Shown piece after piece: positions 16,569-23,966 of a stretch of DNA of 38,920 bases. Origin of the DNA: Actinomycetota bacterium (GTDB taxonomy: Bacteria > Actinomycetota > Acidimicrobiia > Acidimicrobiales > Ilumatobacteraceae); NCBI GenBank assembly GCA_016213625.1, contig JACQZZ010000007.1, forward strand, positions 1-38,920, given 5' to 3'. Every line of letters begins with the position of its first letter. Positions within the stretch are counted from its first letter, which is position 1. A program made the position numbers and the translations under genes. A model generated the notes under the pieces. That model was not told where the DNA came from and made no database searches. It saw nothing but the letters and a program-made list of their open reading frames with translations.

Positions 16569-17803
16569 CCGCCGCCGCTCCTCCTGCGCCGCCGCTCGGG
16601 CCGTGGTCACCGCTTCGACTGCGCGTGTTCCGCGGGCTGTGGATCGCCGGGTTCGTGTCGAACATCGGCACGACGATGCACACCGTCGGTGCCGGCTGGG
16701 CCATCACCGATCTCAGTGACTCCCCGGCGATTGTCAGCCTGGTGCAGACCGCATGGGCCATCCCCGGCTTCATCTTCGCCGTGCCCGCCGGGGTGTTCGC
16801 CGACGTGATCGATCGTCGCAAGCTGCTGCTGGTGTGCCAGGTCACGGCGATGCTGTTCGCCGCCGCCTTGGGGGTACTCGAGATGACCGATCAGCTCGAC
16901 GTCCCGATGCTGTTGACGGGCACGTTCCTGCTGTCGATCGTGCTCACGATGGCGGGCCCTCCGTTCATGGCCCTCATCCCCGACCTGGTGGGCCCCGAAG
17001 AACTCACCCAGGCGATCGGCCTCAACAACATCTCGTACAACGGTTCGCAGTCGGTGGGGCCGGCGTTGGCGGGGGTGGTCATCGCCGCCGCAGGTGCGGG
17101 GGCGGTGTTCATGCTCAACGCCGTGTCGTTCCTGGGCATCGTGTTCGTCCTGTGGCGCTACCGGCCGGAACGTCCCGGCCCCACCTCCGACGAACGAGCG
17201 TGGGACGCGATGCGCACCGGATTCCGCTACTTCCGCGACCGGCCCATCCTTCGTCGGTACGCGTGGCGCATCATGCTCGCGTTCATCACCACGAGCTCGA
17301 TGGTGGCGTTGCTGCCCGCAGTGGCGCGCACCAGGCTCGACACCTCGGCCGGCGAGTTCGGCATGCTCGCCGCGGGCTTCGGCGTCGGGGCCGTGCTCGC
17401 AGTGTGGCTGCTGCCCAGGGTGCGCCATCTCGCGAGTCCTGACGGATTGGTGTTCGGTTCGGCACTCGTGTGGGCGGTGGGCGCCGCTGTCGTCGGCCTC
17501 ACCACGTGGCTCCCGCTGGCCGTCCTCGGCGTACTCCTCACCGGTGCCGCCGCGATGGCCACCATGAACATCACCTACTCCATGTTCATGTTGCTGTTGC
17601 CCGCATGGATCCGCGGGCGAGCGTCGTCGGTGGTGATGCTGATGGTGTGGCTCGGCGCCTCCATCGGCGGCATCGGTTGGGGTGCAGCCGCCAATGCGAT
17701 CGGCATCGGTGAGGCACTGCTCGTCGCTGCCGCCTCCCACGTGCTCATCGCGGCAGCCATCACCCGCTGGATGCGCCTCGCACCTGAGCAGCCGCACGCC
17801 TGA
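16565..17803 (+). CDS. MFS transporter, MFS_3 exporter-like
   Basis: This 412-residue membrane protein has about twelve hydrophobic segments. It starts with a Pro/Ala-rich cytoplasmic tail, then LRVFRGLWIAGFVSNIGTTMHTVGAGWAITD and the signature loop FADVIDRRKLLLVCQ, typical of the MFS_3/EntS-like family. GTG 16565 overlaps the glycosidase stop (GTGA), so it is translationally coupled; an upstream start would lie wholly inside the glycosidase gene. It could export or import a sugar-related product of the glycosidase, but many members export drugs or siderophores, so the substrate is open. It is a paralogue-type neighbour of the exporter at 13118-14476, although the two are clearly diverged. 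Confidence 0.88.
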   Translation: MTAAAPPAPPLGPWSPLRLRVFRGLWIAGFVSNIGTTMHTVGAGWAITDLSDSPAIVSLVQTAWAIPGFIFAVPAGVFADVIDRRKLLLVCQVTAMLFAAALGVLEMTDQLDVPMLLTGTFLLSIVLTMAGPPFMALIPDLVGPEELTQAIGLNNISYNGSQSVGPALAGVVIAAAGAGAVFMLNAVSFLGIVFVLWRYRPERPGPTSDERAWDAMRTGFRYFRDRPILRRYAWRIMLAFITTSSMVALLPAVARTRLDTSAGEFGMLAAGFGVGAVLAVWLLPRVRHLASPDGLVFGSALVWAVGAAVVGLTTWLPLAVLGVLLTGAAAMATMNITYSMFMLLLPAWIRGRASSVVMLMVWLGASIGGIGWGAAANAIGIGEALLVAAASHVLIAAAITRWMRLAPEQPHA

Positions 17804-17809
17804 CACCGG

Positions 17810-17815
17810 TACATT
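17810..17815 (+). promoter_or_regulatory. Candidate -10 box for a leaderless transcript
   Basis: TACATT ends six bases before the GTG at 17822, and no ribosome binding site lies between. The gap to the upstream MFS gene is only 18 bases, so the nucleoside hydrolase operon may have its own promoter inside the end of that gene. Confidence 0.45.
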
Positions 17816-17821
17816 CGCACG

Positions 17822-18775
17822 GTGACCTCAGCGCGACGGATCCTCATCGACACCGATCCCGGCATCGACGATGCCATGGCCATCTTCTATGCGCTGGCCT
17901 CGCCGGAGCTGGAAGTGGTCGGGCTCACCACGGTGTTCGGCAACGCCCACACCGACGTGTGCACCACCAACGCCCTGCGGTTGCTCGACATCGCCGGACG
18001 ACCCGACATCCCCGTCGCGCAGGGCGCCTCGCGCCCGCTGGCCATGAACTACCGCGGGCCGGTCGCCTTCGTGCACGGCGACGACGGGCAGGGCAACGTG
18101 CACCTGCCGCCCAGCACGCGCGAGACCCTCCCGGTGCACGCCGCGCAGTTCATCATCGACACGGTGATGGCCGAGCCCGATGAGATCACGGTGGTGCTCC
18201 TCGGTCCGTTCACCAACATGGCGCTGGCGATGCTGATGCAGCCGGATCTCACGTCCTTCGTGAAGGAGATCGTGGTCATGGGTGGCGCGGCGTTCACCAG
18301 TGGCAACGCCTCCCCCGCGTCAGAGGCCAATGTGCTGAACGACCCCGAAGCCGCCGACATCGTGTTCGGCGCCGACTGCCCCATCGTGATGGCCGGGCTC
18401 GATGTCACCCACCGCATCACCATGACCAGCGACGACCTCGCCAGGTTCTCCGCCATCCCCGGTGCCCGGGCCGCACACCTCGCCGCCATCGTGCCGTACT
18501 ACTCGGCCTTCTACCTCGAGCGAAACCACGTGCACGGCATCTACGTGCACGACTCCACCACCATCAGTTATCTGCTGGCGCCGCACCTGTTCACGTGGAA
18601 GGAACTCCCCATCCGAGTCGACACCGGGCACAGCGTGTGCCGCGGCAAGACCCTTCCCGCGCTGCGCGACAGCGACGAGGAGGGACCATGGTCGGGCCGC
18701 CGTGCGGTGCGCATCCTCACCGACGTGGACAGTCGGGGCGTGATCGAACTCGAATTCGATCACCTCGCTCGATGA
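17822..18775 (+). CDS. Nucleoside hydrolase (IunH/RihA family)
   Basis: This 317-residue cytosolic enzyme cleaves the N-glycosidic bond of ribonucleosides to free base and ribose. The calcium-binding family motif DTDPGIDDA is at residues 10-18. Further conserved parts are VVLLGPFTNMALAM, VMGGAAFTSGNASPASEANVLNDPEAADIVF and YVHDSTTISYLLAPHLF, which contains the C-terminal active-site His-Asp. The start is GTG 17822, since the motif would otherwise lose its N-terminal strand. Its stop overlaps the ATG of azlC (ATGA). A nucleoside-salvage role is expected; coupling to an amino-acid exporter pair is unusual, and the reason is not evident from the sequence. Confidence 0.92.
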   Translation: MTSARRILIDTDPGIDDAMAIFYALASPELEVVGLTTVFGNAHTDVCTTNALRLLDIAGRPDIPVAQGASRPLAMNYRGPVAFVHGDDGQGNVHLPPSTRETLPVHAAQFIIDTVMAEPDEITVVLLGPFTNMALAMLMQPDLTSFVKEIVVMGGAAFTSGNASPASEANVLNDPEAADIVFGADCPIVMAGLDVTHRITMTSDDLARFSAIPGARAAHLAAIVPYYSAFYLERNHVHGIYVHDSTTISYLLAPHLFTWKELPIRVDTGHSVCRGKTLPALRDSDEEGPWSGRRAVRILTDVDSRGVIELEFDHLAR

Positions 18776-19494
18776 GGCGAGCACGGCACCGCTGGATCGC
18801 GCCGTTCACGAAGGAGTCGTACCGAGAGGGCATCGCCGCGATGATGCCGCTCGCGCTCGCCATCTCGGTGTGGGGTGTGGTCACTGGTGTGGCCATCGTC
18901 AATGCCGGGATGACCGTGCCGATCGCGCTGGTGTTCACGCTGATGGTGTTCGCCGGTTCCGCACAGCTGGCCACGCTGCCGCTGCTGGCGGTGGGCGCGC
19001 CGCTGTGGGTGGTGTGGATCACGGCCGCATTGGTGAACCTGCGGTTCGTCATCTTCTCGGCGGCCTCTCGCAACTACTTCATCGGCCTGCCGTGGCGGCA
19101 GCGCCTGTTGGCCGGCTACTTGAACGGTGACCTGGGCTTCGCGTTGTTCCAGCGCCGCTTCGCCGACGACACCGAGCGAGGCACGGCCGAGCAGCACGGG
19201 TACTTCTACGGCGGCGCGATGGTCAACTGGGTGGCCTGGCAGATCGCCTCCATCGCCGGCATCCTGCTCGGCGGTCTGGCACCCACTCAGTGGGGTCTCG
19301 AGCTGGCTGCCTCGCTCGCCCTGCTCGCGGTGTTGATCCCCATGGCCAACAAGTTCCCCGCCGTTGCCGGCATCGTGGTCACGGCGGTGCTGTCGGTGCT
19401 CACCGTGGGCATGCCGATGAAGCTGGGGTTGCTGGTCTCGGTGTTGGTGGGCGGCGCCGTCGCCATGGCGGCCGACGCCTGGAGCACCTCGTGA
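18772..19494 (+). CDS. azlC: AzlC family branched-chain amino acid permease subunit
   Basis: This 240-residue inner-membrane protein has the AzlC family hallmarks: FREG-like opening (YREGIAAMMPLALAISVWGVVTG), FAGSAQLATLPLL, and LVNLRFVIFSAAS, with about six to eight hydrophobic segments. AzlC pairs with the small AzlD to export branched-chain amino acids or analogues (BrnFE in Corynebacterium). ATG 18772 overlaps the nucleoside hydrolase stop, and its own TGA overlaps the GTG of azlD, giving three coupled genes in a row. An upstream in-frame extension lies inside the previous gene and is not coding. Confidence 0.9.
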   Translation: MRRARHRWIAPFTKESYREGIAAMMPLALAISVWGVVTGVAIVNAGMTVPIALVFTLMVFAGSAQLATLPLLAVGAPLWVVWITAALVNLRFVIFSAASRNYFIGLPWRQRLLAGYLNGDLGFALFQRRFADDTERGTAEQHGYFYGGAMVNWVAWQIASIAGILLGGLAPTQWGLELAASLALLAVLIPMANKFPAVAGIVVTAVLSVLTVGMPMKLGLLVSVLVGGAVAMAADAWSTS

Positions 19495-19826
19495 ACGGCT
19501 TCGACGACACCCTGTACATGCTCGTCGCCATCGCCGGGCTCACCGTGGTCACCTTCGCGACGCGCAGCAGCTTCTTCGTGTTGCCGCCGTCGCTGGAGCT
19601 CCCACCGATGGTCGAACGGGCGCTGCGCTACGCGCCGGTGTGCGCGCTGACGGCCATCGTCGCTCCCGCCGTCCTCACCCGCGACCACGCGCCGTTCATC
19701 AGCTGGCACAACCATCAGATGTGGGCGGTGCTCGCCGCCGGACTCGTGTTCGCCCGTTGGCGGAACATGACCGCGATGATCGTCGTGGGGATGGCGTTGT
19801 TCACCGTGCTCCGACTCTGGACATGA
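19491..19826 (+). CDS. azlD: AzlD family branched-chain amino acid exporter subunit
   Basis: This 111-residue hydrophobic protein has about four membrane segments: LYMLVAIAGLTVVTFATRSSFF, ALRYAPVCALTAIVAPAVL, MWAVLAAGLVFA and MTAMIVVGMALFTVL. The TRSSFF and RYAPVCALTAIVAP stretches fit AzlD/BrnE, the partner of AzlC. It starts at GTG 19491, overlapping the azlC stop as GTGA. It ends the nucleoside hydrolase-azlCD operon; 57 bases separate it from the next gene. Confidence 0.88.
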   Translation: MNGFDDTLYMLVAIAGLTVVTFATRSSFFVLPPSLELPPMVERALRYAPVCALTAIVAPAVLTRDHAPFISWHNHQMWAVLAAGLVFARWRNMTAMIVVGMALFTVLRLWT

Positions 19827-19883
19827 CCGTATGACCGGGCTCGAGTCAGCCTCCTGGATTCGGTTCACATAAAGTCGCGCCCC

Positions 19884-20729
19884 ATGACCGACACGTCGAC
19901 GAGCCGCGCCGTGAGTACATCTGACGTCGCGCCCCTCGAGTCGGGGTGGCTCATCGTCGATGGGCTGCCGATGTTCCATCGCCGCGCGGACCTCGACGAC
20001 GCCGACGCGCCCGCCATCGTGCACGTGCACGGCTTCGGCATCTCGGGCACCTACATGCAACCCACCGCGGCGCTTCTGGCCCCCCGATTCCGCACCTTCG
20101 TGCCCGACCTGCCGGGTCACGGCCGCAGCCATCGCCTGAAGGGCCGTATCGATCTGCCGCGACTCGCCGCGGCGCTGGCGCACTACTGCCAGACCGTCGG
20201 GGTCGAGCGCGCCACGTTCGTCGTCAACTCGCTCGGCTGCCCCACCATCTGTGCCCTTGCCGCGGACTTCCCCGAACTGGTGGAACGGGTGGTGCTCGTG
20301 TCACCCGCCGGCGGCCCGAACAACCAGCCACTCGGCCGTGCACTGTGGCAAATGGCCGTGGTGGGCCCTCGGGAGCCGCTCTCGATGGTGCCCATCGCGG
20401 TGCGCGACTACCTGCACTTCGGTGTCGGGCTGAGCCTGTCGCTGTTCCGAGCGATGACCCGGTTCCCGACCATCGAGCGCCTCCAAGCGCTGCGGGTGCC
20501 CACGCTGGTCGTGGTCGGCGAGCGCGACCCGCTCATCCGGCTCGACCGTGTGAGTGTCCTGCACACCATCCCGCACGCGCACGCGGTCGTGGTGCCGGGC
20601 GCTCACGCCTTGAACTACAGCCACCCAGATGTGGTGGCCGCGCTCGTCGCTGCGCACATCGACGGCACGCCGCTGCACACCGCCGACGGCCCCCTGGCCG
20701 CGACCCGCGAGGTCCCCATCCCCGAGTGA
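19884..20729 (+). CDS. Alpha/beta hydrolase
   Basis: This 281-residue soluble protein has the alpha/beta-hydrolase fold: oxyanion HGFGISGTYM at about residue 49, DLPGHGRSHR at 75, nucleophile Ser116 in VNSLGC, acid in GERDPLI and His in GAHALNYSHP. The nucleophile elbow is Val-Asn-Ser-Leu-Gly, so the first Gly of the usual GxSxG is replaced by Val, seen only in some members. The substrate is unknown; the overall look is of C-C-bond hydrolases or esterases. There is no ribosome binding site; TAAAGT (19870-19875) ends eight bases before ATG 19884, suggesting a near-leaderless message. It is not obviously linked to its neighbours. Confidence 0.86.
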   Translation: MTDTSTSRAVSTSDVAPLESGWLIVDGLPMFHRRADLDDADAPAIVHVHGFGISGTYMQPTAALLAPRFRTFVPDLPGHGRSHRLKGRIDLPRLAAALAHYCQTVGVERATFVVNSLGCPTICALAADFPELVERVVLVSPAGGPNNQPLGRALWQMAVVGPREPLSMVPIAVRDYLHFGVGLSLSLFRAMTRFPTIERLQALRVPTLVVVGERDPLIRLDRVSVLHTIPHAHAVVVPGAHALNYSHPDVVAALVAAHIDGTPLHTADGPLAATREVPIPE

Positions 20730-20759
20730 CCCGAACGACCACTGACGTGTGATGCGGGG

Positions 20760-21224
20760 TCAGGCAGCGGCGAGGAGCTCGACATGTGCCACGGCGTTGG
20801 CGTTGTCGGGGTTCACCCGCATCGCTGCCGCGAGCGCTGCATAGTCGGCGGGGCGGTGGCTGGGCTTGCCGTTGCGCGCGAGCGGAATCGCAATGGGGGG
20901 CGAATCGGCCCGCTCCACCGTGATCTGCAGGTACGTGCCCAGCGAGAGCACGCGCAACACCCTGATGTCGAGGTGCTGCACGTCGACGGGCTGGCCGTCC
21001 GCGAAGTCGACTGTGCCCAGTCCGACGCGCACCCTCGAGCCACACACCACGGGAACGAGCAGCAACACCCAGACTGCGATCATCCCCAGTGCCGCGGCGA
21101 CGATGATGCCGCCCACGCTGGCCTTGATGACTCCATTGATCGCCATGGCGATGGCCGAGCCCGCGGCGACCACCGACACCGCGATCGTGGAGACCCCGAT
21201 GCGGAACCGATGCTTCTTCACCAT
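20760..21224 (-). CDS. Small membrane protein of unknown function
   Basis: I do not recognise this 154-residue protein. After a basic start (MVKKHRFR) it has two hydrophobic segments, about residues 10-32 and 38-62 (GGIIVAAALGMIAVWVLLLVPVV), so it is anchored in the inner membrane. The soluble C-terminal half looks beta-rich (VRVGLGTVDFADGQPVDVQHL, LGTYLQITVERADSP) and somewhat resembles small pleckstrin-like membrane-associated domains; that is only an impression. A TAGGGT box on the minus strand (complement of 21233-21238) lies eight bases before the ATG. It sits downstream of the GGDEF gene with a 37-base gap and may share its transcript. Confidence 0.75.
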   Translation of the reverse strand: MVKKHRFRIGVSTIAVSVVAAGSAIAMAINGVIKASVGGIIVAAALGMIAVWVLLLVPVVCGSRVRVGLGTVDFADGQPVDVQHLDIRVLRVLSLGTYLQITVERADSPPIAIPLARNGKPSHRPADYAALAAAMRVNPDNANAVAHVELLAAA

Positions 21225-21261
21225 GTCGCGCGACCCTACCCCTGGTGGCGAACACGTGTCG

Positions 21262-22938
21262 TCAGGCCGCGGCCACCATCACCCGGTTGCGGCCCTCGGT
21301 CTTTGCCTTGTACAGCGCCTCGTCGGCGTGGTGGACGTTCTCGGACAGCGCCACCTGGGGCACGATGACGGCCGCTCCCACGCTGACGGTGATGGGAGCA
21401 TGCAGGCCGAACGAGGCCGGATTGATGGACTCCACCATGGTGCGCACGCGCTCGGCGATGGAGTGGGCAGCCTCGACGGGATCGCCGCTGTTGTCGAGTT
21501 CGACGATCGCGAGGATCTCCTCACCGCCGTAGCGGAACGCCAGATCGGTGTGCCGGATGGAGTCGGTGACCGCAGTGGCAACGGCGCGCAGCACGAGGTC
21601 GCCCACCAGGTGTCCGTGTGCGTCGTTGATCCGTTTGAAGTGGTCGATGTCGATCATCAGCACTGCAGCCGGTTCGAACAGCGGCATCGGTTGGGCGAGC
21701 GCCCGACGATTCAACAGCCCGGTGAGCGGATCGTGCATCGTCTCTTCGCGCAGGTCGAGTTCCACGAGCCGTGCCTCGCGGATGCGCATGGTCTCGTCGA
21801 CCACCTTGCGCACCCGTATCGCGACCATGTTGAGCAGCACTTCCAGCTCCGGTGTGAGCGCCCATGACTCGAACGTCTCGAGGACGATGGTGACCTTCGT
21901 GTCGCCGGCGCGCTGGGGCAGCGTGAGCGGGTGGAGCAGGTCGGTCGTGGGTGTCCACGTGTCGATGAAATCGCCGAGTTCGTGGTCGCGATCGATGCGG
22001 ACGATCCGCCCGTGGCCATCGCCCGTCTCGGCCCACAGCCGGCGCAGCGGAAGGATGGCGGCGAGTTCGGTGGCCACTCGATCCATTCGTTCGGGCAGCG
22101 GCAACACGAGGTCCAGCACGTCCTCGACGCGACGCACTGCCGCGGCCACGCCCATCAGATGGGCGAGGTGAGCATCGCTCTGCGAGATGCGCATCACGCC
22201 GCACTCCAACCGAGCCAGTTGGTAGAACATCGAGAACAGCAGCGGCTTGGGGATCAGGTACCCGTGCTGCGGCAACACTGCCTCGAGGTCGGGGAATGCC
22301 GCGCTGATGCTGGCCAGCCCGGCCATCAGCAGGTCGCGGCTGGGCATGTAGTGCTCGTGGAACTGGCGCAGGTCCTCGAAGTCGGCTGCGGATTCGGCCC
22401 ACAGCCGATTGGCCCGGTTGAACCCTCCGAACAGGTCGGCGGAGAACAGCACGTCGCAGTCGCGCAGGTACGTGACGAACGCACCCGGGAAGTGGAGGTA
22501 CGGCGTGAGGAGGAACTCGAGGCATCGACCTTCCGGCAGCTGCAGCTTCCACCCGAGATCCTCGATGGACTCGAACGGGAAGCGACCGGCGAAGTGCCGC
22601 AGCAGCAGCGCTGACCGCCACTCGGTGACGACGGTGATGTCGTCGCGGGTGAGCACTCGGCTCAGGTCGTGCAGCGAGTCGGCGACGTCGGGATCGGAGT
22701 GGTGGAGGATGATCTTGGCGATGCGGTCGAGCGGCACGACCTCTTGGATCTTGCGCAGGGTGGTCTCGATGGTGAGCGACGAGCCAGGGTCGACCAGCAC
22801 GGAGGAGTCGCCCGCCTCGATGAGGTAGGCATGGCACTGGAACGGATCGCCGACGAGCACGTCGCCCACCCACCACACCCGGGGCGCGACCTCGACGGCG
22901 TGCTGTGCCGCTTCACCGTCGAGTGAAAGCAGATCCAT
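21262..22938 (-). CDS. Diguanylate cyclase with flavodiiron/ODP-like di-iron sensor domain
   Basis: This 558-residue protein has an N-terminal metallo-beta-lactamase-fold domain of the flavodiiron/oxygen-binding di-iron (ODP) type. Putative ligands are His80-x-Asp82-x-Asp84 (HHSDPDV), His149 (LHFPG), Asp168 (SADLFGG) and His225 (PQHGYL), with spacing close to flavodiiron proteins. The last 150 residues are a GGDEF domain with DPLTGLLNRRAL, IDIDHFKRIND and active-site GGEEI (471-475). The inhibitory RxxD site is at 462-465. It lacks a flavodoxin domain. I infer that it makes c-di-GMP in response to oxygen, NO or redox state. An alternative GTG start at 22983 would add 15 residues. The middle 200 residues are helical and unassigned. 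Confidence 0.88.
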   Translation of the reverse strand: MDLLSLDGEAAQHAVEVAPRVWWVGDVLVGDPFQCHAYLIEAGDSSVLVDPGSSLTIETTLRKIQEVVPLDRIAKIILHHSDPDVADSLHDLSRVLTRDDITVVTEWRSALLLRHFAGRFPFESIEDLGWKLQLPEGRCLEFLLTPYLHFPGAFVTYLRDCDVLFSADLFGGFNRANRLWAESAADFEDLRQFHEHYMPSRDLLMAGLASISAAFPDLEAVLPQHGYLIPKPLLFSMFYQLARLECGVMRISQSDAHLAHLMGVAAAVRRVEDVLDLVLPLPERMDRVATELAAILPLRRLWAETGDGHGRIVRIDRDHELGDFIDTWTPTTDLLHPLTLPQRAGDTKVTIVLETFESWALTPELEVLLNMVAIRVRKVVDETMRIREARLVELDLREETMHDPLTGLLNRRALAQPMPLFEPAAVLMIDIDHFKRINDAHGHLVGDLVLRAVATAVTDSIRHTDLAFRYGGEEILAIVELDNSGDPVEAAHSIAERVRTMVESINPASFGLHAPITVSVGAAVIVPQVALSENVHHADEALYKAKTEGRNRVMVAAA

Positions 22939-23023
22939 CCCGTCACCGCCCTGCTCCGTGGACCGGGTTCGTCTCCCGGCCACTCCGTCATCATGCCATC
23001 AGACGCGCTCCGTGACCAGAGGT

Positions 23024-23644
23024 TCACTCGGCGTCGGAGGAGTACAACACCCGGTGCGGCCGGCGTACGTCGTCGGTGAGCGCGCTCGCCGCGCCGAGCA
23101 CTCGTGAGACCAGCCCCTGCGCCGTGGTGGCTGTCTCATCGAGCAACGCCCCGGCGCGCTCGATCTGACCGGCCTCCAACATCCACTTGGCGGCGGCGAT
23201 GCTCTGGACGACGGTGTCGTTCACCTCGGCGGCATCGCGCTGCATCATGGAGATCTGGTAGGCGTACCGCTCGGCACGTCGCGCGTCGCGAATGCGGTCG
23301 GCGGAGGCACCCACCAGCGCGCCGAGCAGCAGGATGAGACCGATGCTCGTGGTCCAGGCGAGCGGGCTGAGCGAACTGCCCGTGAGCAGGGCCCAGGTGA
23401 CCAACAGCAGCACGGCCACGACACCGGCGATCATGGCCGAGCGGTAGCCGAACGCGAACGCGACCAGCGACACGGGCAGGACGTACAGCTCGGACAACGA
23501 GTCGTCGGTGCCGTGCACGACCAGCTGCAGGACGAAGATGCCGACGAACAACACCACGGCCACGGACAGCGCCAACCGGGGACGGCGCGCGAACCAGGGT
23601 TCTCGTCGACCGAAATCGACGCCCAGCTGAACCCCGTTGGTCAT
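23024..23644 (-). CDS. Membrane protein with degenerate histidine-kinase dimerisation helix
   Basis: This 206-residue protein has about three to four membrane segments between residues 22 and 115 (LALSVAVVLFVGIFVLQLVV; ELYVLPVSLVAFAFGYRSAMIAGVVAVLLLVTWALL; IGLILLLGALVGA). A coiled-coil linker (RDARRAERYAYQISMMQRDA) follows, then a HisKA_3-like helix with E140-V-N-D-T-V-V-Q. In true kinases of this group the third position is the phosphorylated His; here it is Asn142. There is no ATPase domain. It may be a signalling scaffold or partner. ATG 23644 is preferred to longer starts because GATACT (complement of 23652-23657) ends seven bases before it and upstream codons do not look coding. It lies 85 bases upstream of the di-iron GGDEF gene on the same strand. 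Confidence 0.82.
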   Translation of the reverse strand: MTNGVQLGVDFGRREPWFARRPRLALSVAVVLFVGIFVLQLVVHGTDDSLSELYVLPVSLVAFAFGYRSAMIAGVVAVLLLVTWALLTGSSLSPLAWTTSIGLILLLGALVGASADRIRDARRAERYAYQISMMQRDAAEVNDTVVQSIAAAKWMLEAGQIERAGALLDETATTAQGLVSRVLGAASALTDDVRRPHRVLYSSDAE

Positions 23645-23756
23645 GCGCCCAAGTATCGGCGAGGGTCCCCCGACCTCGGCAGGGACCAAGGTCACCTCCG
23701 ACGCGTGCAGCGGACCTACGACGAAATACGGTCCGAGAGGGCCCGGACAGAACCAG

Positions 23757-23776
23757 CACGGACCACCACGGACCAC
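23757..23776 (+). repeat. Short tandem repeat, 2 x 10 bases
   Basis: CACGGACCAC occurs twice in tandem (23757-23766 and 23767-23776), followed by a partial third unit CACAGAC. Together with CGGAC words at 23711 and 23744 and an inverted GTCCG at 23731, this gives five copies of one pentamer in 63 bases, suggesting regulator binding upstream of the GH3 operon. Confidence 0.6.
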
Positions 23777-23808
23777 CACAGACGCAGCATGTGCCGTCAT
23801 GTCCCTCG

Positions 23809-23832
23809 TCGACCTGCGGCGCTCCAGGTCGA
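23809..23832 (+). other. Inverted repeat, 8-base arms
   Basis: TCGACCTG (23809-23816) and CAGGTCGA (23825-23832) are perfect inverted arms around an 8-base loop, about 135 bases upstream of the GH3 start. It could be an operator or an RNA hairpin in the operon leader. No T-run follows. Confidence 0.5.
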
Positions 23833-23966
23833 GATGTGACATGAACGGGGATTGCTGTTGCGAATGCGCACACTCGGCACGCCGGGGCCGACGACCAGGG
23901 AGGCACCCGAGTTCTGCCAACATCGGCGGTACCCCTGTTCCGCGGGATCCTGCGAGGAGCCGACCC

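Larger units (their letters stand above)
23645..23966. promoter_or_regulatory. 322-base intergenic region between divergent genes
   Basis: This is the largest non-coding gap. It holds a CGGAC-rich stretch (23711-23776) with an inverted pair CGGACC/GGTCCG (23711-23716, 23730-23735) and a 10-base tandem repeat. A hairpin with 8-base arms lies at 23809-23832, and a strong ribosome binding site (GCGAGGAG) precedes the GH3 gene. The plus-strand reading frame in front of the GH3 gene stays open but has no protein-like content. No -35/-10 pair stands out for the GH3 operon. Confidence 0.5.

Noticed and set aside
23757..23786. CRISPR-like or minisatellite array
   Set aside because: Only two full 10-base units and a partial one are present, with no spacers, so it is a short tandem repeat at most.
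23645..23966. In-frame plus-strand extension of the GH3 gene upstream to 23637
   Set aside because: The extension is rich in Pro, Arg, Cys and Gly without a domain, and a strong ribosome binding site precedes ATG 23967, where family homology begins.
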